The position numbers and the translations under genes were made by a program. From Prostheceraeus crozeri (taxonomy: Eukaryota; Platyhelminthes; Polycladida; Euryleptidae): DNA of 64,000 bases. Positions 56,198-64,000 of this stretch are shown here, piece by piece. Numbering within the stretch: position 1 is the stretch's first letter; each line of letters begins with the position of its first letter. The notes beneath the pieces were generated by a model. The model saw only the letters and a program-made list of their open reading frames with translations, had not been told where the DNA came from and searched no databases. The DNA is taken from positions 124,001 through 188,000 of the forward strand of contig CAJQUW010010459.1 in assembly GCA_907163375.1 (NCBI GenBank). The letters are read 5' to 3'.

Positions 56198-59100
56198 CAG
56201 TGTTGGCCAAAAACCCATTTTTACGATTAAAACCCAAAATCTTGGGTTTAATTGGGTTTTTAGGGTTTTTCTGTGTTTTTTGTTTTTATACTTTTAATCG
56301 TTAAAATGACATCTTTGAGTATGATAAGACATCATTTACTCTCTTCTATAACAAGAAGGCCTTGTCCGGGCTACAGGCTGTCTACGAAAGTCCTCATCAG
56401 CTACTCTAGAGAGGAACTTTCGCTTGTATGGGCGAATGTAGCCGAAGGTAAGGTTGATAGATGGAGAGTTTACCCTTTTCTCAATCAATGTTGTAAATCT
56501 TGAATATTTAAGCTGATTTCAACTATTCGGTATCTTACATGATGTCTAGTTTTTGTCTCAATCTCTAGTGTCAATGTCTAGTGTCTCAATCAATTAGGCT
56601 ACTTCTTTCTCACTTCAGTAAAATTTGCCATCTGACACCCATGACTCATCAGTTGCTATGTGACGTTAGATCAAAATGCATGACAAGCATTTGGCTTCTG
56701 AGTTAGTTGTTATTAACAACCAATGAATCATAGGGCTACGCGTCAGAAGGCAAATTGTATTGAACTGGGAGGTTAAGTGAAGGGAGCAGTTAGTCATTTG
56801 GCACTGTTTTCAGCACGCGCTATTCGGTTCGGACCATAATCTGTAATGCCGAAGACAAATCTCGCACGTGGTCGTCAAGCTGATCCGTTATGGTCGCTAG
56901 TGATCCCAATTGGAGACGGAAAGAAGCACGTTTCGTGCCAGAAATGCATGAAAGTTTTGACGGCGGAAATCGAGCGGGTCAAGGCTCACGTCAGCGGCTG
57001 CGTTATGGAGCATCCATCTCCTAGTGAATGCTCTTCCACGGGTTTCACCACGATTCTCCCCCCAACCCAGGGAGTTGCGTTGCTAACTTCAAGACCGACC
57101 CAGCCTCCGATGTCAACTCATAGCGACGAAGTTATGATAACTGCACCGCCGCCGAAGCGCTCTCGTCAGCCTAACTTACAATCCATTGTTTTGTCGACAT
57201 CCGAAGAACAACTTGATGCAATGAAGCATCAATTCGCGAAGGTGTTTTACAAACACAGCATTCCCTTCAACGTTGCAGAAGATCCGGAGTTCAAGAAAGC
57301 AATCGGAATGCTCCGTCCAGGTCTTGAGGAAAAGTTCTTCACACGCAAAGAGTTGGCAGATAAAATTCTTGACAAGTCCTACGATGAGGCAGAAAAGATG
57401 ATGGAAGATGCTCTGAGTGGTAAACGAGTCATCATGACCCAAGATGGTTGGTCATCGATCCACAATCATCCGGTGATTGCGACAACGCTGACAGCGACAA
57501 CGCTAAAGCAGGCCTACCCATTGGACTGTAAAGAGATCACCAGTGAAATCAAGACTGCTCAGTTCTGCTTCGACTTAGCTAAAGACAGCATATTGGGCGC
57601 TGAGGAATGGTACAATTGCGTTATTGTGGGCTTCGTCAGCGACAATGAGGCAAAAATGGTCAGACTGAGGGAATCCTTCTCACGTGGCGTCCTTCATTGG
57701 TTGTCTACGGTTGCGCCAGCCACTACCTCAACTTGGTTCAGTCACAGTCTGTCCCAAGTAATTTGATGGCCTCGATTCGCGAGGTACAAAAGCATTTCTC
57801 GAACAACCATAGAGCAAGCGGGATGCTGCGAGACGCGGGAGGACTGATCCCCCAATTGGACAATAACACGCGCTGGACCTCACAACGAGCGATGCTTGAC
57901 ACCTTCATCAGGAATCATGACAAGTAAGTAGGCTTATTAATACTAAATATACTCCGTTTCAATATTTTGTTAAAATTTAATTTAACCATTGCATTGTAAA
58001 GATATTAGCGAATTCATTAACGCATAAAATATCATGTCCAATATATTTTTCCTTCCTCTCCCTGCATATCATTCATTTCATTTTTCTAACTTTTTGTATA
58101 GTTATAAAAGCCAAAAGTCAAATTTAAAACATATTTTGAACAGATAAACAAACAGAAAATTTAATCTAATTAAATACAAATTATTTTAATATCTTAAATA
58201 TACCTTATTTTACAATCTGCTATATATTAATTTTACTTACTTTTATTGGACAGGTATTCCAGCGTTCGAGAGAAGGTCACTCTACCGGATAGCATCCGCA
58301 AAATCGTGGACAACAGGGCGGTACTTTATGAAGCAAAGAGCCTACTCACTCAGCTCGACAAGTTGTCCGCTGCATTGAACTTAATTCAAGGCGACACTTG
58401 TTCCCTAGCAGAAGCTTGCGGATGCTGGCTTGAGTTGTGTGAGGACATCGAGATGCCCTTACAAACGAAGGCGACGCTTAAGAAACGCTTCGACAAGGCG
58501 TGCACTCCGGCGCATGTCCTGGCGCTTCTAACCGGCGATGACGAGCATGTCAAGCTAGTCAATGAGGAGATGAAGACTGAGCTCCGTGCTTGGTTGGAGG
58601 ATCGTGCCCTCTTGGCAGCGTTTGCACATTTTGAAGTGCAAGACGAGGACGTTTTCCCACGCCATGCATTCGGCAGCGTACGAGCCAAAATGCTCCCAGC
58701 AAAATTCTGGCGTTGGGTCCTTCAAACTTCCAGCCAAATTACCGATCCGGTACGTGCTATCCTTGAACTAATCGAGACGGTTCATCTCTGCCCAGCCTCA
58801 TCGGCTTCCGTGGAGAGAGACTTCAGCCTCTACGGACGAATGCAGACCAAAGCAAGAAGCCGTCTCGGAATAGCGAAAGTGACGAAGATGGTAAAAATTG
58901 TTAAGCTTCTTCGTGGCCAGGTGGACCACATGGACGATGAACTCAGAGATTTTGACGAATGCTTGTAATTGTAAAGTTGTAAAAGTTGGTAATTGTTATT
59001 GTAATTGCTTGCAATTGTCATTTCGTTAATTTTGATAGGTATACTTTAGTTATATTGCATTACAAATAAACTTAATTTAAATAAGATATATAGTTCTATC

Positions 59101-59281
59101 AAAGTCAACTAAAATTGGGAAAATCCAAATGTCATTAAGTAAAAATTTTTAAAAAATTCAAAAAACCCAAAGAAACCAAATTTTTACGGATTAAAACCCC
59201 AAAAAACCCCAAAAAACCCCAAAAAACCCCAAAAAACCCAACCCAGAAAAACCCATGGGTTTTATTGGGTTGCCAACACTG
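56198..59281 (+). mobile_element. hAT transposon, 3,084 bp, with target duplication ATTACGAT
   Basis: Termini CAGTGTTGGC and GCCAACACTG. 8-bp duplications ATTACGAT lie at 56190-56197 and 59282-59289. Subterminal AACCC/GGGTT repeats include an (AAAAAACCCC)n stretch at 59175-59240. It encodes one hAT transposase and is inserted into a small minus-strand gene of the Polinton. Confidence 0.92.
56846..58968 (+). pseudogene. hAT transposase (BED zinc finger and hATC), intron and one frameshift
   Basis: MPKTNLARGRQADPLWSLVI begins a BED-type zinc finger (HVSCQKCMKVL...HVSGC). The catalytic-domain segments include VIMTQDGWSSIHNHPV and VGFVSDNEAKM. After a frame change near 57680-57700, YGCASHYLNLVQ and DNNTRWTSQRAML follow. 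GTAAGT at 57924 and CAG ending 58253 define a 330-bp intron. The second exon (58254-58968) ends with the dimerisation region (CPASSASVERDFSLYGRMQT). The frameshift makes this copy inactive unless it is a sequencing error. The rest is well preserved, so the insertion is fairly young. Confidence 0.88.
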
Positions 59282-59332
59282 ATTACGATCAACTCTGATA
59301 TATTGTAGAGAGTCCAAAATCCAAGTCTTCAT
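59282..59332 (-). pseudogene. PC4-like paralogue, first 17 codons (split by hAT)
   Basis: MKTWILDSLQYIRVDRN parallels MSWKLDSLQRIETDHDRN of the neighbouring paralogue. The coding frame passes exactly through the 8-bp duplication into 56189-55884. Confidence 0.55.
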
Positions 59333-59367
59333 GATGTTATGCAAAGCCGGAGATCAGCAATATCAAA

Positions 59368-60764
59368 ATGTCGTTTTATCATATTTTGCTTAGCAATGCG
59401 GCCGCAAATAGATTTGCTAGTAATCGAGCCGCACTCTTTTCTACTCCCATTGATCATACACAACAGCTAAATGGAAAGTGGGAAGTGGGTGTCACTCAAC
59501 TTGTTCATAGCAACTGTGTCTATACTTTTGATCATGAGGTGATGACTATTAATATGAGACGCACAGCTGCTTACCAATGTGAAAAGGGCTGCCGAGTATA
59601 CATTCCACAGTGGCCAAAGAAAGATCTCTTATCATGTAAAAAGTTTATATATGATTTCCTGAATAAAGCGTGTAAACATATTGTCCAATTTACTCCGCAC
59701 AATGATGATCATAATTATGTACATCATGTAGTTGAGAAAGATTGGATTGTTGGTTAAAGTCCAAGTTTAAGAAATGATTTAGGTTACCTCGCTAGCGCCT
59801 TAACAAGCTATGATAATTATAACGTTAATTACCACCCAAGTGGTCATAAACAGTTAATATATCGAGAGGAAGCTTATTATGTAGATCTTATTCCAAAAAT
59901 GAGAAGACGTTGGTGAAGAAGATTGTGATTAAGCCAAGAAAGACAAACATGACTCCTGAAACATTATTGAAGAAATTTAATTATCTCCTTCGAGTTGATG
60001 GTAAACAAGTGGCAACATTGACTTATATCAAATCATCTAATCATATTGCAATAAGTAAATTCAATGATGATGATCTAGTATTAGTTTGTTCAAAAGATTT
60101 TCATCAGTTCTTACGACATCGTTCTGCAGCTGTTCATGGAAAATCTGATATGCAACATTTACCATGTGAAAGGTCAAATCAATTTGATACAGAATGGACC
60201 GTATCTTTATACAGAAAGTGTGTAGAGCCTTTAGGTGGTATCTTACATGAAACAAGAGTGTTGATGCCTCGCATTATTACTTCGGTTAAATTGGTTGTAG
60301 ATTATTTAAATGAAGTGATTAATGACCAACATATTTCATTTTCTGAAAAAGAAGGTGTTTTGTCTCTCACTATAAGTGGAAAAGGTATTGAACTAATTAT
60401 GGATGAAACTCTAATGGACATTTTGGGTTTTGATCAAAATATCTTTAAAAGTGGTACTGTAACCAAAGCTAGCGCAGACATGTCACTATCGCGTCGTATT
60501 AACTATTTTCAGATATATTCCAATATTGGTGAAGATGTACGTGTGGGAGATGTTGAAGCTCCATTGCTAGCAATGATACCATACCAGCCAAAAAGCTGCA
60601 GTATTTTATCTGAGCATACTTTCAAGAAAGTGCACTATACAAAGCTGAAATCAAACTACATCCCACAAATTGATATTGCAATTTATGACGATGCTGGTGC
60701 GTTGATTCCTTTTCATAAAGATGCTGTGACAAGTATCACACTCCATTTCCGAATGAAGAGTTAA
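59368..60764 (+). pseudogene. mCP: penton-like minor capsid protein, paralogue A (TAA and frameshift)
   Basis: The N-terminus MSFYHILLSNAAANRFASNR followed by LNGKWEVGVTQLVHS is the signature opening of the Maverick minor capsid (single jelly roll) protein. The C-terminal block INYFQIYSNIGEDVRVGDVE...APLLAMIPYQ...IDIAIYDDAGALIPF is the matching end. TAA at 59755-59757 interrupts the frame, which stays open afterwards to TGA 59914-59916. The remaining ~285 codons are in another frame from about 59910. Total span (~465 codons) fits the family. Two small lesions only. Confidence 0.8.
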
Positions 60765-60803
60765 TGCAAAAGTATGCTAATATATTTTTCCAATGTGAAT
60801 AAT

Positions 60804-62302
60804 ATGGAAAGTGAAAATAAGGACTCGTTTCTAATCTACTTGCCCAGTAATGCTTCTATGAATAAATTTCCCAAAAATAAACCATCAGACTATCGAGTAG
60901 AATTCAATCGCCCACTACATTTAGAAGGTGAATGGGAGGTTGGCGTTTATAGTATTTGCTATGATAGCAATATTCAGAATGTGAATGATTTGGAAGAAAT
61001 GATATTGACTCCTCGCACCCATGATGGAATAACGATGAATAATGCATTCCAGTTCCCATACAATTTAACGTCAGATGGAAAGTGGAACTATGAATCGATT
61101 CAGATAAAATCAGATTATTATGGTCCATTTGGGAATGAGAAAATTATTAAGGCATTCAACAGTGGTAATGCTTCCATCATGAAGAATAAGGATCAGAAAG
61201 TTTATGAGTTTACTATCTATCATTGGAGTGGGAGACAGTTCCTTCGCTTTCATTCTTTTACTAAAGGTCTTACACTGAGGTTGGATAATGAATTCTATCC
61301 ACATCTCGGTTTTGGCCATGGACTACATCTAACGTCAATTGCTACTGCAAATGTTAAAAAAGTTTATTCAAATCGAATCAACAAACTTCATTATAAATTT
61401 AAAATATTTGATGAAGATGTTGTAGAATGCGAAGAACGCATCATTTTGAAAAAGCGTGGTGTTCAACCTTTATCACTTATTGAGTTAGTAAAACGATGGA
61501 ATGAGACTGTGGGTAAGAAGTATGGAGAGAAAATTATGGCGGACAAAAATAAGTTGGTTACTCAGAAATATAATGACAAACTTACAGTTTATTTCTCTCC
61601 AACCTTGCGTCATTTTGTAAGACATTATACACCTATTATTGGAAGCGGTCTGGTGTATGCTTCTCATGAATATCACACTAAAGCTGATTCAGTTAATGAT
61701 GAATGGTGGGTTGACATCTATGGTGATCGCATCAAGAAAATTTACCAGTCTTATCAAGAATCTAAAGTTGCTATCAATATAATGCCGCGTCTATATCATA
61801 CAGTTGAAAGCTTCATTCATGTAGCAAATCCTTATATACAACAGAAGTTGAAGCATATGATGAAAAGTAAATATGATGTAAAGACACACCACATTTCGTT
61901 TTCAATTGAAAATCAACGCGTTGTTCCGAAACTGGGTGATAAAGTTTAAAAAAACTCTTTGGTTTTTCAATGCTATAAACTGTGTTTACTGCTGCGCATA
62001 CGATTGGTATAGAAACACCAATGACACTTGATAAACATGAACAGCACCTTTACATTTAAAGTGATTTGATTCTACCTATTTCTGTTGGTGAGAAAGAAGA
62101 ATACATTTTACTTGATTTCATTCATGATAAAGACGCTTCATATGGAATAGTCGAGAAGATGTTTGAATCTATTTGCTATCATCCCGTCGTCAAACAAACT
62201 ATACCCTCTATTGCTATCAAAATTACCAATGGTTTACAAGAGTGCATCCATATGAAAGATACTAAATCCCTCGTAATTTTAGTGTTTCGGAAAACAAAGT
62301 GA
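60804..62302 (+). pseudogene. mCP: penton-like minor capsid protein, paralogue B (decayed C-terminal third)
   Basis: ATG at 60804. DSFLIYLPSNASMNKFPKNK then LEGEWEVGVYSICYDS gives the same opening as paralogue A. Mid-protein blocks also align (EWWVDIYGDRIKK here, EWTVSLYRK in A). The frame stops at 61947-61949. The homologous C-terminal part resumes in another frame (AAHTIGIETPMTLDKHEQHL, then SVGEKEEYILLDFIHD) with a TAA at 62057-62059 and ends at 62302. Its terminus FRKTK parallels FRMKS of A. AATAAA follows at 62326. Confidence 0.7.
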
Positions 62303-62317
62303 AGTCATTGTGATATG

Positions 62318-62331
62318 TTTATTGAAATAAA
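62318..62331. terminator. overlapping convergent polyadenylation signals
   Basis: TTTATTGAAATAAA: minus AATAAA (62323-62318) for the polymerase gene, plus AATAAA (62326-62331) for the minor capsid gene, only two bases apart. Confidence 0.6.
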
Positions 62332-62481
62332 AATATGTGTATGAAAAAGTCTTTTCACAGATATAGGGGGAATGGGCTGACTGTAGGCATATATTCACAA
62401 GGAAGAAACGATCTCATGCGATACATAAAACAACCATGTATATCTACAAAAAGCAACATCAAAATACTGAGTTAAAGTTGA

Positions 62482-64000
62482 TTATGTCAATACATCTCCT
62501 GAATGTGGTAGCGTGGGTTTTATTCTTTTGGGTGGAGGTATGTTTGTGTCAGGATGTCCATGTGGAAGAGATGTGTTATGTCCTATCCAACACCTCTTAT
62601 CCTCCCATGCTGAAAGCGCTCGTTTCTTGAACGTGTGCGTTTTCACAGTATGAACTTGAGATTTTAAGATTGTCATATTGACAAACGTTATAGTTTTATT
62701 TTTATAGGCCTTCTTATAGGACTGATGTTTCATTTTGTGAACAATGGATTTTGATATACCTTTAGCACGCTTAATACTATCTGCACATTCTTTTAATTTC
62801 ATGGAATACATTTTAAGACGGAGGAGAATCATTTCATCTATTTCCTTTCCTGCTGTTTCATCCTTAAAACAACCAAGTTTGGCTTTATTCTGCATGGAAT
62901 AGAGTGGATGAGTGGGATTGTAGTTAGATGTGTCGAAATATTTTTCTAATGACTTACCTACTTCATTAAAATTTAAATCTTTTTGAGTGGTAATTCCTAA
63001 AAAGGAACTATCTGTATCACCACCCAGCAAGCGAACCTCTTTTACGAGAGGGCATGGTTTTAATATTTTGTAGAAGAGTTGATACATTTCAAGCTTGGAA
63101 TAATCTAAAACGGCTTGCCCAATATAGATGGGTTTGCACAACTCAACTTCTGATTTTATCATCTTAACACCTACAAGATCCTCATCGATGATGTCTCTAT
63201 CCATGAAAAGAGGTGATGAGGTCAATTTGTGATATTTTTGTTCATCAACGACTAGTTTGTAGTTCATACGTTTTCTAACATCCTCCATGGTCTTTCCGAA
63301 AAGACTGTTATTCTTATATTTATAAAAATCCTTTTCAAAATTATTTTGGGCGAGTGCACGTTTTTGACTGTTACAATCTATGTAGGGTTTGAGGAAGGCT
63401 TTCTGTCTAAATTTGATAATGCGGTGAACTGACTTTAGAAGCATGCCCATTTCTAAATAGAATTGTAGTATGCAGAAGTGCACGAGATAATTTTTCTTAT
63501 CATATTGGGTGAGCAAAAGTTTGCGGCATGGTTTGTACCTTGGCTGTCCACACTCTGTCAAGTTATTTTGCAATTGTGACATGAATGGTGAAAACATATC
63601 TTCAGTCACTTTACCAGATTCAGGTGCGAGTGGGAAATCAGCAGTTTTATTTTTAATACTATTTGGATAAATCAAATCCACTTCAAAATAATATCCCCAA
63701 TCACCTTCATCTGGAATCTTCAGAATGTTTGAAGGGTTGGAGTAATACGCAAGCTCATCTTGATTTAACCAACTAAACTCGGAGTGAGGTAGTGGTTTAG
63801 ACAGTGAACTGCCATATAAATTATTTTGGTCATAGTACTTTAGGTGGATATGATCATTAACTACTGTTTTAGATTTTATGTGATGTTTATTCACAAATGT
63901 GAGACCACCGCGTATTCCGCGCTCAAATATGTTATACATCTCGGGGTCTTGTAAGAGATGGATGGTCTCACCAGCCATTTTAAAGGCTGATTTAAAGGAC
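62482..64000 (-). CDS. PolB: protein-primed family B DNA polymerase, C-terminal part (continues off window)
   Basis: Minus-strand frame open from the window edge. Palm motif A region YDQNNLYGSSLSKPLP supplies the catalytic Asp. KNNSLFGKTMEDVRKR is motif B, and LLGGDTDSSFLG is motif C (DTDS). A thumb/TPR2-like remainder and a C-terminal tail follow (WEDKRCWIGHNTSLPHGHPD). The exonuclease and N-terminal regions must lie to the right of 64000. An internal ATG at 63978 is not the start, since codons continue in frame to the edge. No lesion is seen in the visible 500 codons, unlike many neighbours. Confidence 0.93.
   Translation of the reverse strand, partial: SFKSAFKMAGETIHLLQDPEMYNIFERGIRGGLTFVNKHHIKSKTVVNDHIHLKYYDQNNLYGSSLSKPLPHSEFSWLNQDELAYYSNPSNILKIPDEGDWGYYFEVDLIYPNSIKNKTADFPLAPESGKVTEDMFSPFMSQLQNNLTECGQPRYKPCRKLLLTQYDKKNYLVHFCILQFYLEMGMLLKSVHRIIKFRQKAFLKPYIDCNSQKRALAQNNFEKDFYKYKNNSLFGKTMEDVRKRMNYKLVVDEQKYHKLTSSPLFMDRDIIDEDLVGVKMIKSEVELCKPIYIGQAVLDYSKLEMYQLFYKILKPCPLVKEVRLLGGDTDSSFLGITTQKDLNFNEVGKSLEKYFDTSNYNPTHPLYSMQNKAKLGCFKDETAGKEIDEMILLRLKMYSMKLKECADSIKRAKGISKSIVHKMKHQSYKKAYKNKTITFVNMTILKSQVHTVKTHTFKKRALSAWEDKRCWIGHNTSLPHGHPDTNIPPPKRIKPTLPHSGDVLT

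Larger units (their letters stand above)
46305..64000. mobile_element. Polinton/Maverick (adintovirus-like) element, left end to window edge
   Basis: Starts AGTAGTAAATAAAACTCC, close to the E1 terminus, preceded by TACGAA (46299-46304), the candidate target duplication. The right end is beyond the window. It carries the diagnostic set: protein-primed PolB, retroviral-like integrase, FtsK/HerA-type ATPase, adenain-like protease, double-jelly-roll capsid protein and penton-like minor capsid protein, plus a TBP-like gene. Several genes have single lesions, and a hAT transposon sits at 56198-59281. The copy is old enough to decay but still easily read. Confidence 0.92.

Noticed and set aside
59135..59280. 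Gly/Phe-rich ORF (FFWVGFFGVFWGFLG...) at the hAT end
   Set aside because: Translation of the (AAAAAACCCC)n subterminal repeat, not a protein.
1..64000. tRNA, rRNA or riboswitch genes
   Set aside because: No cloverleaf, A/B box pair or rRNA-like stretch was noticed by eye. A covariance-model scan would be needed to exclude them.

Overview
This is eukaryotic, almost certainly metazoan, DNA. It has AT-rich intergenic stretches, GT-AG introns, TATA boxes, AATAAA signals and decayed CR1-like, RTE-like, piggyBac, hAT and Crypton-type elements. The capsid genes belong to the Maverick/Polinton set common in aquatic invertebrates. The species cannot be named from the sequence.

Left third (1-22.7 kb): no convincing host gene. 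It holds a CR1-like retrotransposon relic (about 3.96-6.13 kb, minus), an RTE-like relic (about 9.15-10.2 kb, plus), diverged repeats (14.0-15.6 kb), fold-back repeats (15.6-15.9 and 21.7-21.9 kb), a piggyBac N-terminal relic (16.3-16.8 kb) and a second endonuclease/RT retrotransposon relic (18.15-20.28 kb, minus).

Middle (22.76-46.15 kb): a Crypton/DUF3504-type tyrosine recombinase ORF on the minus strand is cut in two by a 22,298-bp element, here E1 (23353-45650). E1 starts AGTAGTAAG, ends CTTACTACT and is flanked by the 6-bp duplication AGTATT. Polintons use the same AG...CT ends and 6-bp duplication, yet E1 has no polymerase, integrase, ATPase or capsid gene. E1 is one giant imperfect palindrome centred at 33190/33191. 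Each arm carries the G/C-rich terminal repeat, subterminal repeats, a TATA promoter, a spliced gene for a Cys/His plus coiled-coil protein, a repeated ~640-bp module, a small TATA-driven gene with a conserved in-frame TAG, a second promoter and kilobases of a ~29-bp minisatellite. The right arm adds a 2,410-bp tandem duplication, an extra small gene (METPNAAV...) and a triplicated 373-bp intron repeat.

Right (46.3-64 kb): a second element, a recognisable Polinton, starts at 46305 with AGTAGTAAAT and runs off the window. It shares terminal and subterminal sequence, and one promoter, with E1. Its genes include a spliced 235-aa protein, a DEDD-exonuclease-like protein, RING-like ORFs, basic core-like proteins, packaging ATPase, integrase, major capsid protein, cysteine protease, two tandem penton-like minor capsid paralogues and protein-primed DNA polymerase B (truncated by the window end). 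On the minus strand it carries a TATA-binding-protein-like gene next to small genes that may be PC4-like. Several genes carry single stops or frameshifts, so this copy is decaying. A 3,084-bp hAT transposon (56198-59281, duplication ATTACGAT) has split one of the small genes.

Most notable: (1) E1 looks like a palindromic, non-autonomous satellite of the neighbouring Polinton family with its own gene set; (2) the Polinton carries a TBP-like gene, possibly with PC4-like partners, which would form a private transcription-initiation module acting on its own TATA promoters.
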